Source: Coniferiporia sulphurascens (taxonomy: Eukaryota; Basidiomycota; Agaricomycetes; Hymenochaetales; Hymenochaetaceae). From it: 64,000 nt of DNA. Under the pieces are notes generated by a model that saw nothing but the letters and a program-made list of their open reading frames with translations, was not told where the DNA came from and ran no database searches. A program made the position numbers and the translations under genes. The DNA is taken from assembly GCA_002794785.1 (NCBI GenBank), contig NBBA01000025.1, positions 248,001 to 312,000 of the forward strand, read 5' to 3'. Shown piece by piece: positions 43,801-53,960 of this stretch; position 1 is the first letter of the stretch; each line of letters starts with the position of its first letter.

Positions 43801-45658
43801 TATCAATTATATCCATTGAGGAATAAATATTGTTAGCAAATTTTTCTGTTGTTATAACGTTAATGCTTACGTTAAGATTATTGTCATCCACGTCTTCCAT
43901 GGCGCTATCATAATTTCCGATTTTGTCAAGGAAGTCGTTGTAAGAATAAATTGGGAATTCTCCCATGTCGAAGTCGTTATCGTCTACTTCGGTTATGAAG
44001 GCGCCAATTTCGCCTTGGCCGATTACGGCGCTTAGTTCGATACGAGAGCTTGATGCGACGTTTGTTGCAGCTGCTGCTGTGGTATGTTTAGCCTGGGCTG
44101 CACTTGCCCCAGTCGATGTCGGTGCCGCTGACACACCCGTTTCCTTCCCTTTTCCTTTGTCGTCGTTCGCGTCCTCTTTTTTCTTCTTCTGGGCTGCCTT
44201 CGTCCATTCTGTTTTTGGCGCCCAGCAGTCTCGACTAAAGTGCCCTAGTTTGTTACAATTGTAGCACTTAATAACGTGTGATTGTTGGTTAGGGGAATAT
44301 CCCCCTCTTCCTTGTCCTCGCATATATCCTCCGTGGCCTCTATAGCCGCGACCTCGTGGTTGTACACTGCGGCTGTTACCGCGTCCGCGGCCCCTAAAAT
44401 AGGGGTGGTTCCGCTCGTCCTTGGGCAGGTGGTTAGCCGCCGCTCCTGTTCTCTGATGATTTTTACGCCACCCCTCGAAGGCGTTTCTCAGTGCCGTTAG
44501 TAAAAATTGAGGGGTTAGTTCAATTTCATCTTTGTCTGGGTTTGTTTCGTTAATTGTTTTAATATATAACTCACTCTGCGTGAGTACGTATTGATATTGC
44601 TCGGGCGTTGCCCTCGTAATAGCCAATATATATGTTGACTCTGAAACTTTTACCCCTTGGGCTATTAGTTCCTCATATTTATTGCTGAGGTTATCGAGTG
44701 TTCCATCGAAATGGCTGACATGACCTCGGATATCAAAAAGGGCAGCCTCGTTAAAGCCCTTTGTAATTGTTGTCTGGATGTTATATCGTCCGTCAAGCGC
44801 TTTGAGTAGCGCTGGAATATCTTTGTTAAAATTAAGATAATAAGCCAATATCTTGTCGGGCATAGTGCGCATAATGCCGTTATATAAAGCGCTTGATATA
44901 CCAATCTCTCCAGTTCCTGGGGAGTTAGTGAGCAGGTTACCGTAACCTGCACTCTCGATGGCGCTGCGGACTCTGTAATTCCAGAGTTTGTAGTTTCTGT
45001 GCCCATCGAGTTTCTCGATTCCGTCGAAGAATTTCTGGAGTTCCGCGAGTTTAGTTGCCATACTCGGTTCATCTTCCTCGGTATCGTTAGCATCCGAATC
45101 GTCAGGATCAGATGGTTCTGATGGCTCACGTGATGGGTTATTTTTGGATTCTTCGGAGTTTTCTTCTTCGTTATCTTCTTTTTTATTGTTATCTTCTTTC
45201 TTATCGCTTTCTTCTTCTGGCTTAATATAAGGGTTATCAATTTTAAATTGAGCTTTTTCATTTGGATCTGATATGCCCAAATACGTACTTATTCGGTATC
45301 TGATTTCGGATGATTTTCCTTGATCTGATATTCCTAGATCTTTAGTGTGATTCGTTAGTTCCAGTTTATAATCAGTTCTTATTTTTGATTTTTCGTCTTT
45401 AGTAGAATTATCATACCTGTTTATTCGGTCTTGTATTTGTTGTTCCGTTCCATTAATAGGTATTTGTCTTAGGTTACATTGAAGTATTAGGTCAACTAAC
45501 CTTTTGCTATCTTTAGCTTTTTGAATTTTTTCTTCGAGTTCTTCGATAGTAGATGACTGTGTATACATTATTTTTAGTTCGTTAGCTATTATTCGTAATC
45601 CTGATAATTTTTGCAAACGTGTTTGCTCATGAGTGTTTGGTTTCTGTCCGTCAGACAT
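40808..45658 (-). pseudogene. Copia-R gag-pol polyprotein with one internal stop
   Basis: ATG is at 45658 (MSDGQKPNTHEQTRLQKLSG). An unusual ~200-residue N-terminal part, ending in a Glu/Asp/Ser-rich stretch, precedes the normal copia gag opening (KLDGHRNYKLWNYRV). An RGRGRG-rich segment leads into the zinc knuckle CYNCNKLGHFSRDC (residues about 464-477). Protease is DTGATIHLTPYL (about 615). Integrase has HKKLGHISY...CTICIEAN, HMDIWGP, LQSDNNTVF and, after the stop, NGVAERSHQ. A TGA at 42968-42970 lies six residues before MPQQNG. RT shows LFIHVDDITI and RNase H YTDADG. Apart from the stop the frame is open for about 1617 codons, so the element was active recently. Confidence 0.93.
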
Positions 45659-45711
45659 GATTTCGTTATATGAGGATGTATATTTTTGTTAATCGTTTCG
45701 TTAGTTGTAGA

Positions 45712-45727
45712 GTCAAGGCTCATAACC
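45712..45727 (-). promoter_or_regulatory. Copia-R primer binding site
   Basis: In the minus sense GGTTATGAGCCTTGAC directly follows the LTR. It complements the anticodon-arm region of initiator tRNA-Met, the internal half-tRNA priming mode of Drosophila copia. Confidence 0.78.
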
Positions 45728-45985
45728 TCTTAAAATCTACGCACTTTGTGGTAGACGATGAGGTGCAGTGGTGAAGTTCAGGCAAGGTGGGTTATCAGCA
45801 TAAACCGATGATATTTCTAGGGCGAGACCAGCTCCCCTTATATACACGTTCCGTGGGCTAGTACTACTATAACTATCTAGCTCCTATATCATATGGCGTT
45901 ATCGTTGTGTTATCGTTCACTTAGTAAGGTAGTTGGTCTTATGACCACGTACTATATTTATATCATTCGTTATATTTATTTAATA
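45728..45985 (-). repeat. Copia-R 5' LTR
   Basis: It is 258 bp, identical to the 3' LTR except five transitions (about 98%). Its inner end touches the primer binding site at 45712-45727, and its outer end touches TAAAG. This fixes the unusual termini independently. Confidence 0.93.
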
Positions 45986-46540
45986 TAAAGGTATGTAGTG
46001 TAGCATACATGCGCATCACGGAGGGTATATGCATGGTACTTACATCTGAACTGGTTTGGTTTCAGGTTACCCCCTTACTAAATTTACAATTTGTCCATCT
46101 GCATCAAGCGATCTCACAAACGATCCTGCCGAGGCACATCGCCAGCGCTCATTTAATTTCCAATTGTCGGGCCTTTGTATCAAGATCAAGCATGCATTTG
46201 GCATGTTGAAGGGCTGGTTCCCATCACTGCGGGATATGTTTGGAAATAAACTCCATTTCGTTTACTGCTCAATTGAAGCTCTCATGGTTATTCACAACAT
46301 ACTCATAGACCTGGATGATGGTCCACCGAAATAGAAGGGTATGATGGAAATGATAATACCACCCTCTTTCATAACAATGAAGAGGGTCTCAATGACAATG
46401 ACAGATGGTGCTCACAGCAGGTAAATAACATGGTGGACACAGTACTATTTCAAACTGGCTTGTACTGCCGGAAAGCTCTACTTAGACACATATGCACATA
46501 AGTACCCTGGCCTTAGTATATGCTACATACTTCACTAAAA

Positions 46541-48492
46541 CTAAATGTCCTCATCTTCATCAATGGCAAGCTGGGCCACCAATTTATTTGCTGCTTCCTT
46601 CAACACTGGATCGTCCGAATTCTTGTAGCGTTCGTATCGATCCAGCTTTGCAAAGCAAGCTTCTTGTGCGTCACATTTGTACACCATGTGGGCAATCTTG
46701 GCTTCACGTTCATTTTGTTCCTGCTCTATCTTCACCTGAACCTCGGCCATGGTGGCCTCATGCAGGTTGCATTCACGTTCAAGAGCGAGGCATTCCCCCT
46801 CAAGCATGAGACAGTTCTCTTCGTGAAGAGAAGTCCCCAACTGTCGATCCCTGAGATTCTTGACGGCATCGCCAACCAGGCCCTCAAGCTCGCTTCTGTC
46901 ACGCTTGCGGCCCCTGCTCCTGGGCATGGCTTCCCTATTGGTATCCGCCTCAGCCTTTATATCTTCTTAAAATCTATGCACGTTGTGGTAGATGATGAGG
47001 TGCAGTGGTGAAGTTGAGGCAAAGGTGGGTTATCAGCATAAACCAATGTATTTCTAGGGCGAGTCCAGCTCCCCTTATATACATGTTCCATGTGCTAGTA
47101 TTTCTATAACTATCTAGCTCTGGTATCGTATGGCGTTATCGTTGCGTTATCGTTCACTTAGTAAAGTGGTTGTTCATATGACCATGTACTATATTTATAT
47201 CGTTTGTTATATTTATTTAATATATCTTCATCAACATCTTCAGGCATTCAGTGAGAGCCAAATATGACGTCATGAACAATATCCTTGCAGCCGTTCACTC
47301 TAAAAGGAAGAAGATCATTAGTAACAATAAACATGGCAATCACTGAAGCCATAAAGAAGCTGGTGGACCTACACAGGGTCTATAAGCAGATAGTAAGGGC
47401 CGTCCATGAACCGCTTGAGCTTCATACGTCCATTTTTATCTTTTGTAGATTTTCTTCCTGGCATCTTATGACCTTTGCCTGCAATCCCTCTGGAGGGAGA
47501 ACCACTGTCATTGTCCTCATTGTCCTTGTCATCCTCATCACTGTCATCATCCCCATTGTCTGAACTGTTGTCTCCATCACCACCTCCTGTGTGGCTCAGG
47601 AGACGCTGGCACTGCTTGTACAGATGGAGGAGTACTTGCCACCTACCAGCACACTGTTTTGTACTAATTTTGTTCTTGAATACCTTCTGCGAGGCCTTAG
47701 GGAATGCATACACGTAAGTCGCGTATATGCGCATATACTCAAAGAAAAATGCCTTACCTCTTTGCAAATCTTTGTTGTATGGGTATGGACACTGTCCCAA
47801 TTTTCAGGGGACATTATATGCTCCAGGAGGCTGATGGTTTGCGCCTCAGTCCATTTGAACTTCTTTGCCTTCTTTGGGGGAATAACAATATCGGCTGCCT
47901 TCTGTTCCTTTACTGAAAGGCCATTAATTTCGTTATTGGAATTCCCCCCAGTGTGTGAGTTCATTCCAGACCTAGCCCCCTTGCCTTTAACCTTCGTCTT
48001 GGGTGTCTTTCCTTTCCTTCCATTTTTCTTTGTGTCCTTATTGCTGATGTCCTGAACGGCTTCGGTCCTCTGGAGGTTACTTGACGACATCCCTTGAAGA
48101 TTCAAGGGAACCTGTTCGATGTCGACAGAAGCAATCCTCTGATGACAAGGCAATGTTCAAAGACTGAAGTGGTCAACATAGTAGTGGGCCTCTGGTCAGA
48201 ATTCCGGTGTGCCCACATCAATTGACCCAAACCTCAAAAGACCAGGAGGAGGGGCTGGGATGCTTGTGTATGGTGCTGGTGAGTGCTGATGGATCTGTGG
48301 GGATGGCATTGCAACATCTGAAGTCCTCAGGTGCAGGTTGGGCATCTCATGCACCCTCACAAAGTGAGATATCTCCAAGGGAGTGTCTGAAAAGTCCCCA
48401 AATGTGAACACTAGGTGCTCGTTACATCCACCTGGGCCGTTTTCGGAAGGCATTGGTGTCTGTGGGATACTTTTGGTATGTTCTTGATTCAT
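46541..48492 (-). pseudogene. Harbinger Myb/SANT-like gene
   Basis: On the minus strand the frame opens at ATG 48492 (MNQEHTKSIPQTPMPSENG). A SANT-like segment KKFKWTEAQTISLLEHIM follows with ENWDSVHTHTTK. An intron of about 62 nt (47696-47757, GTAAGG...AAG) and the second half (FKNKISTKQCAGRWQVL) come next. An acidic stretch GDDDSDEDDKDNEDNDS precedes a further intron near 47300-47360. A coiled-coil-like C-terminus (46541-46927) carries EIEQEQNEREAKIAHM-like heptads. TGA stops at 48196-48198 and about 48160, another near 47250, and the solo LTR at 46965 inactivate it. In Harbinger systems this protein carries DNA binding and nuclear import. Confidence 0.8.
46965..47222 (-). repeat. Solo LTR of copia-R family in the Myb-like gene
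   Basis: It is 258 bp with the same ends as the copia-R LTRs (TCTTAAAATCT...TTATTTAATA on +). TSD TATCT is at 46960-46964 and 47223-47227. It is more diverged than the LTR pair of copia-R, hence older. It interrupts the 3' part of the Harbinger Myb-like gene. Confidence 0.93.
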
Positions 48493-48734
48493 GTTGAATT
48501 CTTCTGGCTAAGTGTTGAATTTAGAGATAAAAATTTGTCAAGCATTTGTCTACCTATGAACACTTGTGGCTAAAATTACCTTTTCTAGATGCACTTACTC
48601 AGTCTTGGCACTGGCATGCCAGATAGCTGCAATCTTGCAGTTACAATCAATGCCTCAGTTCTCCATTTTTTTGCAAACACTAATATAGAAGGACCCTACA
48701 ATTACATATGATGTCGAGGAAATTCTACAATTGT

Positions 48735-48760
48735 ACGATAACTTGCAATTGAGAGGGGCT
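48735..48760 (-). repeat. Harbinger right terminal inverted repeat
   Basis: This is the mirror of the left end; on + it ends GAGAGGGGCT before ATT. It sits about 240 bp beyond the start of the Myb-like gene. Confidence 0.9.
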
Positions 48761-49742
48761 ATTCTCTCTCTCATCTGCTGCACCCTCTCGGGGTGTGGTG
48801 CCTCGGCTGGTCTGCTGGTTGTGCCCTCGGGCCTGGTCAGCGGTGCAAGGTGCAAAGCACACCAGTTGGGGGGGGACACGATGTTAACGTTCCCATGGGA
48901 TTGGGGAAACCCTCTGCCCACTAGCAGTCAGTGAGAGCTGGGAAACCTCAGGCTCAGTGAAAGTCAGGTCTAACCCTCTGGGGTTGATGCACTTGCATTG
49001 AGGCTGTGATGACCAGCATGTCATATCAAAAACTGCTCCCCAAATTCCTGAAAGGGTCTCTGATGATGGCACTAGTTGCTAAAAGGAGATAGGGGTCTCA
49101 TAACACATGGTGTGGCAGTAATAACCATCTGATGCAGAAATGCGACAGGACACCATGGGCCTCTCGGGTGGGATGGGCCCCCTTGAGGTGGTTAGTAAGA
49201 AGCACTCCCTGGCAGCTGTAAAAAGTGTCGGGGTCCACCCCTCTGCGACACAGAGATTCTGGTACACTGCGGATCCAGAAGCAGGAGAACCCTTAAATGC
49301 AGGCCCCAAGTATTCCCCGCAGAGTGTGTTGGGGTAACACCTGATGCTGATGTGGGTTCTGAAGTGCATGCCAGGGCATGGGAAACTCAGTGCACTGAGC
49401 GGGCCATAGTGGCAGGGGGTAGTTCCCTCTGTTGGCTTGAGAGGACTAAATCCTCCATGGGTTCTAATGGGGGTAATTCCCATTTGGGCTTAAGTTGATT
49501 CCTTGACACACAGCAGTGCTTCACATCACCAAGTGGGTATGGGGGGGTGTGAGTCCAGGTGGCTGGGGGTGGTGGGGTAGTGCTTACAGTGCCATGACCC
49601 TTACACTACACCTCTGGTGTGTCGGGTAGCTCTAATCTCACCTTTAGGCCTGTGCAGTGTGAAGGACAGTGGGAGGGGTTTGTTGGGCCCCATATCCCGA
49701 GGAAGGTGCACACATATGTTGGGCCCTGCAAGGGCATCCTTT

Positions 49743-50576
49743 AGTCAGGCCCTCCCAACTGCGGACCAAGTTGCAGTCCTCACCTCATCATTTAATGTGA
49801 AGGGGAACCTCATGACTATGTTTGCCCAGTGCCCATACTCCGCTAACCCGTCCACAGCTATGATCATTGATCGGCACACGGCCGCTTTCATGCTCCATAT
49901 GCACGACAAGTGCACAACCAAGGGGGCCGAGGCCCCTGAGGTATTCCAACTGACCCCTTCCCGCATTCAGCCTAGGTCCTCCTTGTGGATATCCATGGTA
50001 CCCTGCAAAGACTACCACTTCGGCCAGAACAAGCACACCATTTCCAAGGCTGCCCTCCTCAAGGAAGTCCAACACAATCCATTGCCCCGCCTTCTGGACT
50101 TTGTGGTTGACCCCCACTTTGCCGCAACCCCCAACCACCTGCCCTCCCTGTGCATGTGCCCAGTTGCCTTCTCCTTTGTCGACCCAGATGGGTCCATATG
50201 CAAGCGCCTCCTTAAGCGCCCATGCATCTGGCTCTTCGGCTCCTCCCTCCACCTCTCAGTCCCACCCATCTGCCCCAGCCTCACCCAGTGTGAGCATTGC
50301 CAAGGCCTCAGGCATGGGACCAAGGGGTGCCATGCCCAAGCCTGCTGTGCCGACTGCAGGGGTAATCACCTTACCCACAACCACTGCAAGAACTGCACCC
50401 ACTGCACCACTGATGCCATGGCTGAAGCAGACCCATGTCCCCACCCTTGCTACTGCACAAACTGCAAGGGCAACCACCCCACTACCCTTCCATCCTGCCC
50501 CAGGAAAAAGCGATACTACCAGATCCAGGAGGCCATTGGGGACGAGCCCATTGACAACCAGATGGAGGATGCATGA
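49743..50576 (+). pseudogene. LINE-J ORF1, C-terminal two thirds
   Basis: The frame is open from module X into LPTADQVAVLTSSFNVKGNL and ends MEDA-stop at 50576. The zinc motifs CEHCQGLRHGTKGC, CCADCRGNHLTHNHCKNC and CTNCKGNHPTTLPSC are intact. The frame extends upstream into module X to 49617, so a fused protein could be read, but no good start is evident. The stop overlaps the ORF2 start as ATGA (50573-50576). Confidence 0.83.
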
Positions 50577-53141
50577 TTGGAGACATCTCCATCATGCAGT
50601 GGAATGCTGCCCACTCACTTGTGGCGATTAATTCCCTAATTCCTCTCCTCACTGACACTCCCTCCCCCCCACACTTAATTCTTATCCAGGAACCGCCCTG
50701 ATATCAAATAGGTTTGCAACCCTCCCTCACCAACCCCACCGGCACCCTGGTGTTTAATGTCCTAAACACCCTGGGCTACACACCAGTGCTGCCCCTGGAC
50801 TCTTGTCCCTGGGTGGTTACATATGTGGCATGCTCCCTCCCCCCAACCTCCTGGTCAGTACTTGGCACTGCCTCGCATGGCACTGATGTCCTCACTGTGG
50901 AAATCCGATCCTCCCTCACAATCCAGGTGTGCAACTATTATGGTATGTCACCCCTGGACCACATTGGGGCCCCCCCACAGTACCCAGGTGAGTCTTTCCT
51001 GTTCTTGCTCCCCTCAGCACTAGCCACCACCCTCCTCATGGTGGGCGACTTCAACTGTCATCACCCCACATGGTCTGAACTCTCTGCCTCATGGCCAGAG
51101 GAATTGAGGGCACAACCCCTCAATGACTTTTTCTGTGGGCATGGCCTGGCACCTGCCCATCTTCCTGACTCTGACTCCCAGCTCAATGGCAACCACCTGA
51201 GGTGCCCCATAGACATGATTTGGGCCCCCCCCTCCATTAATCCCGATGCCATCCTGGACTCGGCAATCTCCGACCCCTTACCACTGTCAGACCACACTCT
51301 TCTGTGCTGGTCCATTCCCTTTCAGCCCCACCTCCTGTCCTAAAGACACGCCAGCTCCTACCAGCTGACAAGGAAGAGTGGACTGACATTGCCTTCCCTC
51401 TCCTCGACCTCGACCTCGCCTTCGACCTCCCCATCTGTGACACCCTCACCCTGGACAACAAAGCCAACACCATGGTGAAAGCCATGGTGGCGGCCCTCAA
51501 GCCATTCACTTGCCTCTCCAAACCATCAAAAATGGAGGTCCCATGGTGAATGCCAACATGCAAGACCTTGCTGGCTGCCATTTCGACAGCCACCACCTCC
51601 CTTCAGTGCATGTCAGTGCACTGCACCTTCAAGCATGGAGTGCACACGGCCAAGTGGCAGTTCTATGCCGACCAGGCTGCCAAAGCGGATGCCTCCAACA
51701 TCTGGACTTGGGCCAAGCATGGCCTTGGCACCTGTCCCACCCCCATTCCATCACTCAAGCAGCAAGATGGCACCTTTACCCAGTCGGACGATGAGAAGGG
51801 TGAGCTATTTTGTGACACTTTCTTCATGCCCCCTCCCCCCTGCTGGTGGACCCAAACCTGCCTCCCCCCTCCAACCAGCTGCCCCGCCAATTCTCCTTAC
51901 CGAGCTTATGGGGGCACTGTCCAACACCTCCAACTTGTCGGCTCCAGGCCTCTTGGGAATAGGCTACCACCCCCTGAAATGGGTGGTGGAAGCTTACCCT
52001 GATGAGATTCTATCACTTTTCAACAACTGTCTGTGCATGGGGCATCACCCCAAGTGTTGGCAGGCAGCAAAAGGGGTTATGCTCTGGAAGCCTAACAAGA
52101 AGGACCCATTCTTGCTGCACTCTTACCAGCCCATCACCCTTGAGGAGACCTTAGGGAGACTCCTTGAAAAGATTATTGCTAACTGGCTCCAGTTCCTCAC
52201 CAACAAGTGGGACTGGCTGCCACCTAACCAGTATGGGGGGTGCCAAGGACATTCTGTCTATGACACTGCCCAACACCTTTTACAGATAGTGGAGAATGCC
52301 CACTCAAGGGGCCTTGTGTGTTCAGTCCTTGCAGCCAACATACAGGGTTTCTTTGACTTGGTGCATCCCTGCCTCCTCCACTGACAACTGCTGGAGCTCC
52401 AGTGCCCACCCAACATGGCAGACTGGTGCCTCTCCTTCATGATGGACAGGCAGGTTGCTGTTGCTTTCGATGGCACCACCCTCCCAACCACTCCCAAACC
52501 CGACTTTGGCACCCCCCAGGGATCACGTGATCCAGTCTCCCCAATCTTGTCAACAATCTTCACAGGCATGGTACTCTGGCACTTTCACCAAGCCAGCACT
52601 ACAGCACTAGCATACATTGATGACCACTTACTGATATGTGTTGGCCCCTCCATAGTATCCAATTGCCGCCACCTGGCAGATGCATACCACCAGCTTGATG
52701 GCCTCTTCGGTGACATCAGTCTCAACATTGAAGCTGCCAAAACCAAGGCCCTCCACTTTCACCCACCTCGACGCAGAACTGGCTACCAAAACTGGGACAC
52801 CGCCAGGATCCAAATCGACCCCAACACCCTCATCCAACTATCCCGCCCACTTAGGTGGCTCAGCATCTGGTGGGACCCAGGCCTCACCTTCAAGCCCCAT
52901 GTTGAGCAAATGCACTCCAAGGGACTCTCCACCCTTGCTTCCCTCCGCATTCTAGGGAACACTGAACGCAGAGTCTCCATCTTACTCCTCTGGAAACTGT
53001 ACACCAGCTGTGTCCGCTCCATCTTAGCGTGGGGTGCACTGGTCTGGTACCATGGCCACCACCAGAAAACCCTGGTCAACTGTCTCCAGTCTGTGCAAAA
53101 CACAGCCTGCCGATGGATCCTCGGCATCTACAAAGGTGCCT
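50573..53141 (+). pseudogene. LINE-J ORF2: endonuclease and RT
   Basis: It starts ATG 50573 (MIGDISIMQWNAAHS). The endonuclease has QEPP then TGA (TGG in sisters), MVGDFNCHHPTW and SDHTLLCW. There are frameshifts near 51335 and 51840, and TGA at 51547 where WW is expected. The RT (52415-53141) has AYIDDHLLICVG and TPQGSRDPVSPILS, with two extra residues in motif B from a 6-bp insertion forming GGATCACGTGATCC. Motif A is NIQGFFDLVHP. The region then meets LTR-C. Confidence 0.84.
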
Positions 53142-53588
53142 TGGAAGCCAACCAGAAGTTGGCAACACTGAAATTCAGCCTAAGACAGAAAGGACAAAGG
53201 TATCTTTGTTGCTGTCAGATAGACTAGGGCAACAAAGGTGCGGAAAGCGAACAGGAATAGTGCAGGGATTATGTAAGAATGGATCTGTACAGTAGGAAAT
53301 GCTCCGGCATGTCCCGGAGCATGCCAGGACACGGCAGGGAAGTAGGCACATGCAAAGGGAAGGGAAGGGACATGTGCTGCAGAAAGTGGAAAGGGAAGGC
53401 ACATGCAATAGGAAAGGAAACAAAGTAAATGGAAAAGGAATACTTGCACATGATGTGGCATGTGCATCGGGAAGTGGCATGACACAGCACGTGCATAGGG
53501 AAGTGGTACAAGCATCGGGAAGAGTGCAGGGAAGGCGGGAAGAGAGCAGGGAAAGCGGGAAGTCATAAGCTGACTGGGCAGGCTTACA
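53142..53588 (+). repeat. LTR-C copy 2 (solo)
   Basis: It is 447 bp, TGGAAGCCAACC...CAGGCTTACA, with TSD TGCCT at 53137-53141 and 53589-53593. Excision restores LINE sequence (IYKGA-SPF). The orientation is taken from copy 1 and is uncertain. The middle is purine-rich with repeated GGGAAG and GCACATG motifs. Confidence 0.9.
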
Positions 53589-53960
53589 TGCCTCCCCCTT
53601 TTCTACTAATTTCCTTTGCTCAGTCCCTCCCCTTTCTTTTTACTTTGAATATCTAAAAACATCCCATTCTCTGTGCCTCTGGCACACACCCCACTCTATT
53701 GGTTGTAAACACTTTTGTACTGTAACTAATAGACCTTTTTCCCTTTCTCTGCAGGTCTGGGTCCCCTGGGTACAGCCCATCCCTGCATACATGCATCCCC
53801 CTTGGATGGACCCATTGGCCTTTACAGGTGGATGGGTCACATTCACCCTCCCCTCCCTCCCAGTTACTGGGGACACATGCAACAAGTTCATGCAGGCTGC
53901 CCTGAACCTTAGCACCACCCCTCACCTCCAGGTTTTTACTGATGGCTCTTGCATCAGAAC

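Larger units (their letters stand above)
40543..45985 (-). mobile_element. Copia-R, near-complete Ty1/copia element
   Basis: It is 5443 bp with two 258-bp LTRs differing at 5 positions (all transitions at CpG-type sites), TSD TAAAG at 40538-40542 and 45986-45990, a half-tRNA-Met primer site, and a polypurine tract. The polyprotein has a single stop. It is AT-rich against GC-rich surroundings. It lies in the Harbinger transposase exactly where exon 3 meets the GTATGT donor, in the opposite orientation. Confidence 0.95.
39653..46334 (+). pseudogene. Harbinger transposase (DDE_4 type), split by copia-R
   Basis: The inferred exons are 39653-39870, 39919-40315, 40383-40542 and 46066-46334 (about 348 codons), with GT-AG introns of 48, 67 and 75 nt (the last after removing copia-R). 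Recognisable blocks are MDKNSFVKLHDLIKDDPVF, QLAVPLLRYG, GCIGIIDRSLIPLANK (first Asp), GELYWCHKKFYT, PGNVHDMTVFRESDLW (second Asp) and FNFQLSGLCIKIKHAFGMLK. The third catalytic position, normally Glu in IEHAFGRLKG, is Lys here. The usual IDGS is IDRS. The transposase is therefore disabled even without the copia insertion. In life it would bind the inverted repeats with the Myb-like partner. Confidence 0.88.
39277..48760 (+). mobile_element. PIF/Harbinger-type DNA transposon
   Basis: The terminal inverted repeats are AGCCCCACTCAATTGCAAGT at the left and AGCCCCTCTCAATTGCAAGT at the right (reverse complement), about 26 bp with two mismatches. TSD ATT is at 39274-39276 and 48761-48763. Removing copia-R and the solo LTR leaves about 3.8 kb with two convergent genes, a DDE transposase on + and a Myb/SANT-like protein on -. 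That is the classical two-gene Harbinger plan. Both genes are interrupted, so this copy is dead. Confidence 0.92.
39004..49742 (+). mobile_element. Module X copy 2, split by Harbinger, fused to LINE-J
   Basis: Bases 39004-39276 start ATCCTTCTTGTCCTCTCACC, and 48764-49742 complete the module once the Harbinger element is removed (one copy of ATT). It matches module X copy 1 to its end (GGCCTGTGCAGTGTGAAGGACAG and CCCATATCCCGAGGAAGGTG). Then at about 49743 it joins LINE ORF1 at CTCCCAACTGCGGACCAAG. Copy 1 joins RNase H instead. The insertion is in the RNase H/C-terminal region of LINE-L. Confidence 0.75.
49743..53960 (+). mobile_element. LINE-J, from mid ORF1 to RNase H, fused to module X
   Basis: LINE sequence starts in ORF1 (LPTADQVAVLTSS) directly after module X and runs through ORF2 to the first RNase H motif (FTDGSCIRT at about 53955). 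There it meets a gypsy fragment. LTR-C copy 2 is inserted at 53142. No 3' UTR belongs to it with certainty. Confidence 0.85.
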
